Origin: Alphaproteobacteria bacterium
Lineage (GTDB): Bacteria > Pseudomonadota > Alphaproteobacteria > UBA8366
Assembly: GCA_029861675.1 (NCBI GenBank)
Contig: JAOTYV010000099.1
Span: 1-14,606 of the forward strand
Length of the DNA: 14,606 nt
Reading direction: 5' to 3'
Position numbers and translations under genes: made by a program
Shown here: one piece after another, positions 7,825 to 14,606 of the stretch
How the letters are laid out: each line of letters opens with the position of its first letter
Numbering within the stretch: the first letter of the stretch is position 1
Notes under the pieces: model-generated
Told to the model about the DNA's origin: nothing
Seen by the model: the letters and a program-made list of their open reading frames with translations, nothing else
Databases searched by the model: none

Positions 7825-7853
7825 TTGCCTAATTGCGGTGGAGCCGTTGTAAT
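7825..7853 (+). promoter_or_regulatory. Candidate sigma70 promoter of the aldehyde dehydrogenase gene
   Basis: TTGCCT (7825-7830) and TGTAAT (7848-7853) are separated by 17 bp, matching the TTGACA/TATAAT consensus at 4 of 6 and 5 of 6 positions. Transcription would begin near 7860, about 35 nt before the ATG. Judged by eye only. Confidence 0.4.
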
Positions 7854-7895
7854 CATCGGACGAAGATCGGGCAAACGGCAGTGGTGGAGGGTGCA

Positions 7896-9383
7896 ATGGC
7901 GAAACTGAAGAGATACCAGCACTATATCGGTGGCGAATGGGTCGATCCGGATTCCGGCGAATGGTTTGACTCCGATAATCCCTACACCGGCAAACCCTGG
8001 GCGCAGTTCGCGCGCGGCAACGCGGTGGATGCCGACCGCGCGGTAAGCGCGGCGCATAAGGCGTTTACCAGCGGCGACTGGCCGGCCATGACCGCCTCGC
8101 AGCGCGGCGCGCTGCTGTGCAAGCTCGGCGATGTCTACACCAAATACGCCAAGCACCTGGCCGAGGTCGAGGTCACGGATAACGGCAAGCTGATCGCCGA
8201 AATGGCGGCGCAGAATGCCTATGTGCCGCAATGGTATTATTATTTCGGCGGCCTGGCCGACAAGATCGAAGGCTCGGTCATCCCGATCGACAAGCCGGCG
8301 ACCTTCAATTACACGCGGCACGAACCGCTCGGTGTGATCGCGGCGATTACGCCCTGGAATTCGCCGATGCTGCTGACCGCCTGGAAACTGGCGCCGGCCT
8401 TGGCGGCCGGTAACACGGTGGTGCTGAAGCCGTCCGAATTCACGTCGGCGTCCGCCTTCGAATTCGTCAAGGTCTTGGAGGAGGCGGGGTTCCCGCCGGG
8501 CGTCGTCAATGTCGTGTCCGGTTTCGGGCAGGAGGTCGGCGAGCCGATGGTGACCGACGACCGGGTCGCCAAGGTGGCGTTCACCGGCGGTTCGTTGAGC
8601 GGCCAGCGGGTCTACGAGAAGGCGGCGAGCGGGCTCAAGAAGGTGAGCCTGGAACTCGGCGGCAAGTCGCCCAACATCATTTTCGAGGACGCCATCATCG
8701 ACAACGCGGTGAAAGGGGCGATTTCCGGCATTTTCGCCGCATCGGGTCAGACCTGCATCGCGGGCTCACGCCTGCTGGTGCAGGAGTCGATCCATAACGA
8801 GTTCGTCGACAAGCTGGTCAGCTTCGCCAAGACCGCGCAGATGGGCGATCCCAGCTCCTATGACACCCAGGTCGGTCCCGTGACCACGCCGCCGCAATTC
8901 GAAAAGATCCTGAACTATCTGGATGTGGCGAAAGAAGACGGCGCGGAATGCGTGCTCGGCGGCGCCCGGGCGTCGCGGCCGGAATGCGGCGACGGCTGGT
9001 TCGTCGAGCCGACCATCTATACCGGCGTGAACAACCAGATGCGCATCGCCCAGGAAGAGGTCTTCGGCCCGGTGTTGTCGGTGATCCCGTTCCGCGACGA
9101 GGACGAGGCGGTCGAAATCGCCAACGACGTGGTCTACGGCCTCGCCGCCGGTGTCTGGACCCAGGATATCCGCCGCGCCATCGAGATTCCCGAGCGCATC
9201 CAGGCCGGCACCGTGTGGGTCAACACCTATCGGGCGGTCAGCTTCATGTCGCCCTTCGGCGGCTACAAACGGTCCGGCCTCGGCCGCGAAAGCGGCCAGC
9301 AGGCGATCCAGGAATACATGCAGACCAAGAGCATCTGGATCAGCACCGCGACCGAAGTGCCGAACCCGTTCGTCATGCGGTAG
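7896..9383 (+). CDS. NAD(P)+-dependent aldehyde dehydrogenase
   Basis: 495 residues, the standard length for the ALDH superfamily. It oxidises an aldehyde to the carboxylic acid with NAD(P)+ in the cytosol. Visible signatures are TPWNSP with oxyanion N155, VVLKPSEFT for cofactor binding, FTGGSLSGQ, the general base in LELGGKSPN (E253), the catalytic cysteine in GQTCIAG (C287), EEVFGPV in the cofactor site and PFGGYKRSGLGRE near the C-terminus. All key residues are intact. The ATG at 7896 is chosen because GGTGGAGG (7883-7890) sits just before it; an upstream in-frame ATG at 7833 would overlap the promoter. Overall it resembles the broad betaine-aldehyde/hydroxymuconic-type group, but the substrate cannot be named. 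The gene is a single unit between a divergent small membrane protein and an FkbM methyltransferase. Confidence 0.96.
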   Translation: MAKLKRYQHYIGGEWVDPDSGEWFDSDNPYTGKPWAQFARGNAVDADRAVSAAHKAFTSGDWPAMTASQRGALLCKLGDVYTKYAKHLAEVEVTDNGKLIAEMAAQNAYVPQWYYYFGGLADKIEGSVIPIDKPATFNYTRHEPLGVIAAITPWNSPMLLTAWKLAPALAAGNTVVLKPSEFTSASAFEFVKVLEEAGFPPGVVNVVSGFGQEVGEPMVTDDRVAKVAFTGGSLSGQRVYEKAASGLKKVSLELGGKSPNIIFEDAIIDNAVKGAISGIFAASGQTCIAGSRLLVQESIHNEFVDKLVSFAKTAQMGDPSSYDTQVGPVTTPPQFEKILNYLDVAKEDGAECVLGGARASRPECGDGWFVEPTIYTGVNNQMRIAQEEVFGPVLSVIPFRDEDEAVEIANDVVYGLAAGVWTQDIRRAIEIPERIQAGTVWVNTYRAVSFMSPFGGYKRSGLGRESGQQAIQEYMQTKSIWISTATEVPNPFVMR

Positions 9384-9488
9384 CGCGCGCAGCCACCATT
9401 CCGCATGTCGGGAAATAACGAGAAGTGGATGTGATCTGCCGGGTTCGCCCGAACGTGGTGGCGCATATTTTGCTAGAGCCTAGTGGTT

Positions 9489-9505
9489 TCCAACCGAAGG
9501 TTGGA
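9489..9505 (+). other. Short hairpin between ALDH and fkbM-type genes
   Basis: TCCAACC-GAA-GGTTGGA forms a perfect 7-bp stem with a 3-nt loop, 105 nt after the ALDH stop and 44 nt before the methyltransferase ATG. No T-tract follows. It could be a weak terminator, an operator or a leader stem. The rest of the 9384-9549 gap shows nothing I can assign, though it turns AT-richer from about 9465. Confidence 0.35.
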
Positions 9506-9549
9506 TTGCGCGCTCCAAATCTTGGCCCGACGGGTGATTGGCGGAATTC

Positions 9550-10347
9550 ATGTCAGTTGATGACAAAAGCGATTCCTTTCACGACAAGATAACTCGACAA
9601 CAATGCCGGCATGGGGAATTCGTGTACTTCCCGCACGATATGTACATTGGGCGGTCGCTCGATGTGTACGGAGAATATTCACAAGGCGAAATCGAGCTAT
9701 TCGACAAGATCATCGCACCCGGCATGACGGTCATTGATGTCGGCGCGAATATCGGAAGCCATACCGTCTTCATGGCGAAAAAGATCTCTCCGGGCGGCTT
9801 TCTGATTGCCATCGAAGCCCAGGAAATCCTGCACCAATTGCTCCGGACAAACCTGTCGCTAAACGCGATCGAGAATGTCGAGGTCCTTCACTGTGCTTGC
9901 GGATCACGGCCTGGCGAACTGCAATTTCCGGTCATCGACTATGCGAGGTCGGCTAATTTCGGCGGCATGTCTCTCGGCGAAGGTGACGGAGGGGAAATAG
10001 TCAGGGTCATTCCGCTTGATGCGCTAAAGCTCACGCGGTGCGATTTCATAAAAATCGACGTCGAGGGAATGGAAAATGACGTGGTGATCGGCGCGACGAA
10101 GCTGTTGGAAAGATTCCGTCCGGTCCTCTATGTCGAGAATGATCGCGCGGATCGGAAATCGGAGCTTATGGAGCGGCTTATCGCCATCCGCTATAAGCTC
10201 TATTGGCATCGCCCCCCGCTGTTCAACGAGGACAATTTTTTTCAAAATTCAGCGAACATCTTCGGGACGACGAAGTCGCACAATTTGCTGTGCATCCCCG
10301 ATGAGGACAGTCGGAATGCCGCAATCCTCGCAGATATCGGGCTTTAG
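9550..10347 (+). CDS. FkbM-family SAM-dependent methyltransferase
   Basis: 265 residues from ATG 9550; an in-frame TTG at 9538 would add four. The SAM-binding motif I is VIDVGANIGSHT (D63-H71), followed by an acidic strand end (IEAQE). The family's second hallmark, FIKIDVEGMENDV (D170-G173), matches the Methyltransf_21/FkbM domain. Members O-methylate sugars or polyketide-like acceptors, often in polysaccharide or glycan loci, but no glycosyltransferase is nearby and the acceptor is unknown. GGCGGA (9540-9545) is a plausible but closely spaced ribosome site. Codon use is noticeably less G+C-biased than in the flanking genes, with many A/T-ending codons, and the gene lies between the two inverted 107-bp repeats. 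Together these suggest recent acquisition. It is probably transcribed on its own. Confidence 0.92.
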   Translation: MSVDDKSDSFHDKITRQQCRHGEFVYFPHDMYIGRSLDVYGEYSQGEIELFDKIIAPGMTVIDVGANIGSHTVFMAKKISPGGFLIAIEAQEILHQLLRTNLSLNAIENVEVLHCACGSRPGELQFPVIDYARSANFGGMSLGEGDGGEIVRVIPLDALKLTRCDFIKIDVEGMENDVVIGATKLLERFRPVLYVENDRADRKSELMERLIAIRYKLYWHRPPLFNEDNFFQNSANIFGTTKSHNLLCIPDEDSRNAAILADIGL

Positions 10348-10494
10348 ACCGCATCGATACGCGACGTTATCGACCGCCGAATTCGTTCTGTTGCCATATG
10401 CGCTCGGCCAAGCGCCTCCGGACCGGCACGGCGGCTGAAGTGCGGAATCCATTCGTGATACGGCAGCGGCGATACCGGGGTTCGGCGGCACCGG

Positions 10495-10601
10495 CTATAG
10501 CAAATCCCGAGCGAACCGAAACGGTTCGTGGCGTCGTATTTGCGTAAAAACAAAGAGATAGACCATTTCACGTGAGTCAATTTGAACAAGAAATGGTCTA
10601 G
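10495..10601 (-). repeat. 107-bp dispersed repeat, copy B (inverted relative to copy A)
   Basis: Read on the minus strand this is the same 107-bp element as 7483-7589, with eight differences and no gaps. Four of the differences cluster in a 6-bp block (TCATCG in A, ACGCCA in B). The 11-bp stem is perfect (10559-10569 with 10590-10600). The second stem, CGAACCG-AAA-CGGTTCG (10512-10528), is one pair shorter than in A. The ends are CTAG and CTATAG. The 10348-10494 gap before it holds no gene or signal that I recognise. Confidence 0.85.
10546..10600 (-). terminator. Candidate intrinsic terminator inside repeat copy B
   Basis: On the minus strand the 11-bp perfect stem is followed by TCTCTTTGTTTTT (10558-10546). 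It overlaps the TAG of the TPR gene, so it would end the AAA+/TPR transcript. The long loop and interrupted T-run make the efficiency uncertain. Confidence 0.5.
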
Positions 10602-11518
10602 AAATCCGCGGAAATCTTCGCGGCCTTCAGCTCGCGCCTAATCATCACTTCGATGGCGGCGTAACCGAGATAGATGACGGCGGCCAGCCCGATGATCGCG
10701 AAGCCGATCATGGCCTTGACCGTGTCGTCCGGAATCACGTTCTTCAGCAGCACAAGCGTGAAAAAGAACAGGAAAAACGCGGCGATTTGCGACTTCATCC
10801 GCAGATGAATGAATGGATACAGCCGCCACCACACGGCCATCAACGGATTTTCGCGTGATTTGATCCATACCAGGGTGGTGAGCACGTCGTGATCGCGGGG
10901 ATTTTTCATCAGCGCGTAGACCGCGTGCTCCTTGGCTTCGGCGAGCCGGTTTTGCCGCAACCGTATCTTAGCCATCAAAACGCAAGCATCGGGGTCTTCC
11001 GGCGCAATACCGAGCGCGTGCTCGGCCTCCGCCTCTGCCTCCTTGATGCGGCCCTGTTCGAGTAACAGTTCGGTTCGCAGGATGGCGACGCAGAGGTTTT
11101 CCGGATCGATCGCGCGGGCCTGATCGATCAGATCGTGGGCCTTTTTGTCCTTGTCCATATTCCAGTACACCGTCGCCAGCCCGACGTAATGAATCGGGTC
11201 ATCCTGGTCCAGTGCGAGTGCTGCTTCGAAATGCGCTTTGGAATTTAGGAAATCTCTCCGCTTCAGCGCCACGAGGCCCGCGACGTAGCGCACGAAAGGG
11301 TCATTGGGATCATACTCGAGCGCTGTGGCAATGGCTGCTCCGGCGTCGCGTTTCATTTCTTGATCGCACAGCACCAGGGCCATCATGGCATGTGCCTCGG
11401 GCAATTCCGGCGCAATGGACAGTGCCTTGCGGACCATATCTTCGGCGCTTTTGTGTTCACCGACGCTCCGTCGCATCCGGGCTTGATCGAGGTATCGGGC
11501 GGCGCGGTTCCACGGCAT
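10598..11518 (-). CDS. TPR protein with two C-terminal transmembrane helices
   Basis: 306 residues. Positions about 5-210 form about six tandem tetratricopeptide repeats, recognisable by repeated A..AL...P.....A spacing (KALSIAPELPEAH, TALEYDPNDPFVR, AALALDQDDPIHY, QARAIDPENLCVA, HALGIAPEDPDAC, YALMKNPRDHDVL). After a Trp-containing segment (AVWWRLYPFIHL) come two hydrophobic helices, about 244-262 and 268-290, and a basic tail. It is therefore an inner-membrane protein with a large protein-binding domain, probably cytosolic. It lies 50 bp downstream of the AAA+ gene on the same strand and is probably cotranscribed, so a scaffold or membrane anchor for that ATPase is a reasonable inference. 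The ATG at 11518 has only a weak ribosome site; M15 is an alternative. Its TAG stop lies in the outer end of repeat copy B. Confidence 0.85.
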   Translation of the reverse strand: MPWNRAARYLDQARMRRSVGEHKSAEDMVRKALSIAPELPEAHAMMALVLCDQEMKRDAGAAIATALEYDPNDPFVRYVAGLVALKRRDFLNSKAHFEAALALDQDDPIHYVGLATVYWNMDKDKKAHDLIDQARAIDPENLCVAILRTELLLEQGRIKEAEAEAEHALGIAPEDPDACVLMAKIRLRQNRLAEAKEHAVYALMKNPRDHDVLTTLVWIKSRENPLMAVWWRLYPFIHLRMKSQIAAFFLFFFTLVLLKNVIPDDTVKAMIGFAIIGLAAVIYLGYAAIEVMIRRELKAAKISADF

Positions 11519-11568
11519 GGCATGGGATCTTTCGCGAGCCGGGGCAAATCCACCCCGATTGAGTCAAC

Positions 11569-12912
11569 TTATTTGCCGTGTTTTCGCAGAAATTCGAGCA
11601 CGGCGTTGTATTGCCCGCCATCATTGGCATAGCGCGCGTAGTTCTTGGCGGTGGTGAGCCATTCGGTCGTGGTTTCGGAGGCCATGTTAAGGGCTTCTTT
11701 GAGATGGCCGGTGTCGATCGGTACTTCGTCGCCTCTTTCCAATGACGCTTCGATGGCGAAATCGCTGGCGGTTTCTACGATATTTTTCAAATCCGCTCCG
11801 GAAAATCCGCCGCTGTGTTTGGCGACAAAGGCGGTGTCGATCGGCTGTTTGACCGGACGGTCCTCGAGTTCGAGCCGCAGAATTGCGTCCCGTCCGTCGC
11901 GGTCCGGCGGCGGCACGAAGAAAATTCGGTCGAACCGGCCCGGCCGGCGGAAGGCCGGGTCGAGCGCCCAGGGAATGTTGGTTGCACCGAGGATCAGGAC
12001 GCCTTCGTTATCTTGCGCGAATCCGTCCATTTCGGACAGGAATTGGCTCACGACCTTTGCCGCCGCGCCTTCCCGGCTGTACTCCCGTTTCGCGCCAACT
12101 GCCTCGATTTCGTCGAAGAACAGTACCGCGGGCGCGTTCTGCCGGACCGTTTCGAAGAGCGCGTGCAACTTCCGTTCGGATTCGCCGATATACATATCGA
12201 GGATGTCGGAAATCATGATGTTGAAGAACTGCGCGTTGCACTCGCCGGCGGTGGCGCGGGCCAGCAACGTCTTGCCGCATCCCGGCGGGCCGTATAGCAG
12301 GATGCCGCCGCCGATGCGTTTGCGGAAGCGTTTGAACAGCGATGGCTTTTGATACGGCAGAATTATCTTGCGGCGGATTTCGTCCTTTACCTGGTCGAGG
12401 CCGCGCACATTCGCGAACGTGACCGGATCCTCGGCCGGGGCGAGCATCCTGACCAATTCGTCGTCATCGGTATCGTCGTTGGAAATTACGCGCAGGCGCG
12501 GCCGGTCGTCGTTGTCCGCGGTGATTGTGACGGCGGCAAGCTGGGCGGCCAGCGATTGGTCCTCCAGCGCCGGGTTGTCGCGGATCGCGGCTGCGTATTC
12601 GGTTTGCGCTTCTTTCTCATGGCCAAGCATGAGCAGGGCACGCGCGCGCAAGACCCGCTCGGCAGCCTCCTCGGAGGTGAGATGGTCGAGCGCCCGTTGC
12701 GGTTCCTCTGCGGCGAGCAGGGCGGTCGCCACGATCTGCCGATCCGCCGATTCCGGTAACGCGTCGCCGTTCAAGGGGGCGGTTGTTTCCTTCAATAGGT
12801 CGATTTTGCCGGCGTCGACCGCCAACCGGATGACCGACAGACGAAGCTGCAGGTTTTCGGGGCTCGCCGACAGTGCGGTGGTCAAACCGTCAAGTAGTTC
12901 CGTTTCGCGCAT
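11569..12912 (-). CDS. Classic-clade AAA+ ATPase (Vps4/katanin/Cdc48-like) with TPR-like N-terminus
   Basis: 447 residues from ATG 12912. The first 150 or so are alpha-helical with at least one clear TPR (ERVLRARALLMLGHEKEAQT...), followed by an acidic linker (NDDTDDDE). The single AAA domain has GLDQVKDEIRRKIILP, Walker A GPPGCGKT (208-215), pore loop MYIGESERK with an aromatic Tyr, Walker B LFFDEIEAV (D267-E268) and a second region of homology GATNIPWALDPAFRRPGRFDR carrying the arginine finger. Sensor-2/lid GGFSGADLKNIV follows. All catalytic features are intact, so it should be an active hexameric ATPase that threads or remodels a protein. The target is unknown; it lacks the FtsH protease and Lon domains. 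It is divergent from the MmgE/PrpD gene and followed by a TPR membrane protein. A TTG at 12960 could add 16 residues. Confidence 0.92.
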   Translation of the reverse strand: MRETELLDGLTTALSASPENLQLRLSVIRLAVDAGKIDLLKETTAPLNGDALPESADRQIVATALLAAEEPQRALDHLTSEEAAERVLRARALLMLGHEKEAQTEYAAAIRDNPALEDQSLAAQLAAVTITADNDDRPRLRVISNDDTDDDELVRMLAPAEDPVTFANVRGLDQVKDEIRRKIILPYQKPSLFKRFRKRIGGGILLYGPPGCGKTLLARATAGECNAQFFNIMISDILDMYIGESERKLHALFETVRQNAPAVLFFDEIEAVGAKREYSREGAAAKVVSQFLSEMDGFAQDNEGVLILGATNIPWALDPAFRRPGRFDRIFFVPPPDRDGRDAILRLELEDRPVKQPIDTAFVAKHSGGFSGADLKNIVETASDFAIEASLERGDEVPIDTGHLKEALNMASETTTEWLTTAKNYARYANDGGQYNAVLEFLRKHGK

Positions 12913-12917
12913 GTCGT

Positions 12918-12922
12918 TCCCC
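12918..12922 (-). promoter_or_regulatory. Ribosome binding site GGGGA of the AAA+ gene
   Basis: On the minus strand GGGGA lies 5 nt before ATG 12912. It supports that start over the TTG at 12960, which has no comparable site. Confidence 0.55.
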
Positions 12923-13151
12923 AACAGGCTGAGGGCAGAGACTTTTCGGCGGATCGCCAATAAGCGCCTCGGATCCCGGCACGTCTCAGCCGCGAATAAC
13001 CATGGTCTTTCCGGGGGTAACTCTATCGACCACGCCTTAAATCTTGATTAATTGGGCTGCGGGCCCGCCGTCCCCGTCTCGACAAGAGAGCCCGCTTTGT
13101 GTCAGTTTTGGGACCGCCGATATCGTCCGACATTCGATGAATTGCAGAAAT

Positions 13152-13156
13152 GGGGA
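13152..13156 (+). promoter_or_regulatory. Ribosome binding site GGGGA of the MmgE/PrpD gene
   Basis: GGGGA ends 7 nt before ATG 13164. It fixes the start there; the in-frame ATG at 13044 would add 40 residues of non-conserved, low-complexity character. Confidence 0.65.
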
Positions 13157-13163
13157 TCTGACC

Positions 13164-14534
13164 ATGGCCCAACCCGCCTTTGACCGACCCGACGCCGCCG
13201 GACTCACCCGAAAGATCGCGGAAAACAGCGCGTCGCTGACCTTCGACCGGCTGCCCAAGGATGTCGTCGCCATCGCCAAGAGCTGTCTGATCGATTGGCT
13301 GGGCGTGACCCTTGCGGGCGCGGATGAGGATTTGAGCCGGATCCTGCAGGCCGAGGCCAAGGATGAAGGCGGACGCGAGCAAGCGACGGTCATTGGCGGC
13401 GCCTTCATGACGTCCCTGACGCAGGCCGCGCTGCTGAACGGGTCGGCGTCTCATGCGCTCGACTATGACGACGTCAACCTGATCATGCCGGGTCATCCGA
13501 CGGTGCCCGTGGTGCCGGCGATTTTGGCGCTGGCGGAGCGTGACGATCAAGGTGGGCGTGATTTCATCACCGCGTTCATCGCGGGCGTCGAGGCGGAATG
13601 CCGCATCGGTGCGACGATGGGCGAAAGCCACTATCAGAAGGGCTGGCATACGACCGGGACGGTCGGAACCTTCGGCGCGGTGGCGGCGGCGGCCCACATG
13701 CTCGGCCTCGATGTCGACCAATGCGTCACCGCTTACGGTATTGCGGGCACGCAGGCGGCGGGCCTCAAGAGCAATTTCGGCACCATGTGTAAACCCTTGC
13801 ATGCGGGCAAGGCGGCGGCTAACGGGCTGCGGGCCGCGCTGCTGGCCAAGCGCGGATTCAGCAGCAATCCGGAAATCCTCGAATGCGTCCAGGGATTTGG
13901 CGATACCCAGACCGAGCAATTCCAGCCCGATCTCGCGCTGGACGGGCTCGGCGAGACCTTCCATGCGCGCGGCATCCTGTTCAAGTATCACGCCGCCTGT
14001 TACGGCACGCACGCCTCGATCGAAGCGGCGCTGGCGCTCCGGGAACAGCACAATTTGACGCCGGAACGTATCGAGAAAATCGAAGTGCGCGTGCCCGAAA
14101 GCTATCTCAAGATGTGCAACATCCTGGAGCCGGCAACAGGTCTTGAGGCCAAGTTCAGCTTACGGGTCACGACGGCGATGGCATTGGCTGGCGAAAACAC
14201 CGGCAACACCGCTAATTACAACGAACAAATTTGCCGGGACGATACCGTGGTGGCCTTGCGTGACAAGACCAGAGTGACCCCGGAATCGAAATGGGAACAC
14301 GCCAATTCGGAGGTTGTCGTCTCGACACAGGACGGGCTCGTGCTGCGCCAAATGAAGGATGTCAGTGTCGCGGAAGAGGATCAGGAACGGCAGTGGCTGC
14401 GCCTGTCGGCCAAGTTCCGTGACATGGCCGACCCGGTCATCGGCGCCAACAAGGCCGAAGCGGTGGTCGAGGCGGTCGGCCGGCTGGATCAGCGGGACAG
14501 CCTGCGCGATATCGCGGCGCTCTGCCGCGGCTGA
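13164..14534 (+). CDS. MmgE/PrpD-family protein
   Basis: 456 residues, the usual length for the MmgE/PrpD family, which includes 2-methylcitrate dehydratase (PrpD), cis-aconitate decarboxylase and iminodisuccinate epimerase. Family landmarks are SCLIDWLGVTLAG near the N-terminus, SHALDYDDVNLIMPGHPT (D100-H111), the helical region GTFGAVAAAAHMLGL, KSNFGTMCKPLHAGKAA (K210-G215) and FKYHAACYGTH in the lid domain. The catalytic-site His and Asp positions common to the family appear kept. No prpB, prpC or acnD lies nearby, so a methylcitrate-cycle role cannot be claimed; many such genes in environmental alphaproteobacteria act on other hydroxy-di- or tricarboxylic acids. It starts a plus-strand unit divergent from the AAA+ gene, and another gene may begin 55 nt downstream. 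Confidence 0.93.
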   Translation: MAQPAFDRPDAAGLTRKIAENSASLTFDRLPKDVVAIAKSCLIDWLGVTLAGADEDLSRILQAEAKDEGGREQATVIGGAFMTSLTQAALLNGSASHALDYDDVNLIMPGHPTVPVVPAILALAERDDQGGRDFITAFIAGVEAECRIGATMGESHYQKGWHTTGTVGTFGAVAAAAHMLGLDVDQCVTAYGIAGTQAAGLKSNFGTMCKPLHAGKAAANGLRAALLAKRGFSSNPEILECVQGFGDTQTEQFQPDLALDGLGETFHARGILFKYHAACYGTHASIEAALALREQHNLTPERIEKIEVRVPESYLKMCNILEPATGLEAKFSLRVTTAMALAGENTGNTANYNEQICRDDTVVALRDKTRVTPESKWEHANSEVVVSTQDGLVLRQMKDVSVAEEDQERQWLRLSAKFRDMADPVIGANKAEAVVEAVGRLDQRDSLRDIAALCRG

Positions 14535-14589
14535 CCCCGGCCGTTCCACGGCGCCGACAATCTTGAAATTTGGGAGCTAACCGCTCGCC

Positions 14590-14606
14590 ATGCCCGAGCT
14601 ATCGCT
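14590..14606 (+). CDS. Start of a downstream gene (partial, tentative)
   Basis: ATG at 14590 opens a frame reading MPELS to the window edge. GGGAG (14572-14576) lies upstream with a rather long 13-nt spacer. Position and strand suggest it is cotranscribed with the MmgE/PrpD gene, but five codons do not allow a family call. Confidence 0.35.

Larger units (their letters stand above)
12913..13163. other. Divergent control region between AAA+ and MmgE/PrpD genes
   Basis: This 251-bp gap must hold the promoters of both transcription units. It contains the 10-bp palindrome GCGGGCCCGC (13059-13068) and an AT-richer stretch just left of it (13038-13053, TTAAATCTTGATTAAT). I could not identify a convincing -35/-10 pair on either strand, nor any RNA gene. 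Confidence 0.4.

Noticed and set aside
7509..8321. Antisense open frame over the small membrane gene and ALDH start
   Set aside because: It runs through the 107-bp repeat and antisense to intact ALDH domains, has no recognisable domain and is a compositional shadow.
7483..10601. Composite transposon made of the two repeats and the genes between them
   Set aside because: There is no transposase between or beside the repeats, the outer flanks show no obvious target duplication, and each repeat also looks complete by itself. Two independent insertions explain the layout as well.
13044..13163. N-terminal extension of the MmgE/PrpD protein by 40 residues
   Set aside because: The extension has no family similarity that I can see, and a GGGGA ribosome site sits correctly before ATG 13164.
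1..14606. tRNA, rRNA, CRISPR array, phage or toxin-antitoxin genes
   Set aside because: I looked for cloverleaf-like elements, regularly spaced repeats and recognisable families on both strands and found none.

Overview
This is a G+C-rich, gene-dense chromosomal stretch. It carries ABC, MFS and DMT transporters together with acyl-CoA and aldehyde catabolism genes. GTG/TTG-type starts and very tight gene spacing also fit an environmental alphaproteobacterium, probably of Rhodospirillales type. That placement is inferred from style and gene content; no rRNA or marker gene is present to fix it.

Layout. (1) 1-4885, plus strand: the last codons of an upstream gene, a 1196-residue fused double ABC exporter (CydDC-like), and an MFS permease starting about 10 nt later, probably one operon. 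(2) 4851-6595, minus strand: two tandem paralogous EamA/DMT permeases whose stop and start codons overlap (ATGA). The distal one converges on the MFS gene with a 35-bp overlap. (3) 6688-7461, plus: a crotonase-fold protein with an unusual active site. (4) 7483-10601: two copies of a 107-bp dispersed repeat in inverted orientation. They bracket a 68-residue membrane protein (minus), an aldehyde dehydrogenase (plus, with a plausible sigma70 promoter) and an FkbM-type methyltransferase with visibly lower G+C. (5) 10598-12912, minus: an AAA+ ATPase of the classic Vps4/katanin/Cdc48 type with a TPR-like N-terminus, followed by a TPR protein with two C-terminal membrane segments. (6) 13164-14534, plus: an MmgE/PrpD-family protein, then the first codons of another gene at the right edge.

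How it fits together. The crotonase, aldehyde dehydrogenase and MmgE/PrpD proteins suggest scattered catabolic functions for small organic acids, with MFS and DMT permeases as possible uptake or efflux partners. They are not in one operon, so a single pathway cannot be asserted.

The two least ordinary features are the AAA+/TPR-membrane pair and the 107-bp repeat. The pair looks like a membrane-tethered remodelling ATPase of unknown target. Both copies of the repeat lie directly 3' of a transcription unit in the same relative orientation, carry an 11-bp perfect stem followed by a T-rich tract, and have TA/CTAG-like ends. The repeat may therefore be a mobile MITE/REP-type element that serves as a transcription terminator.
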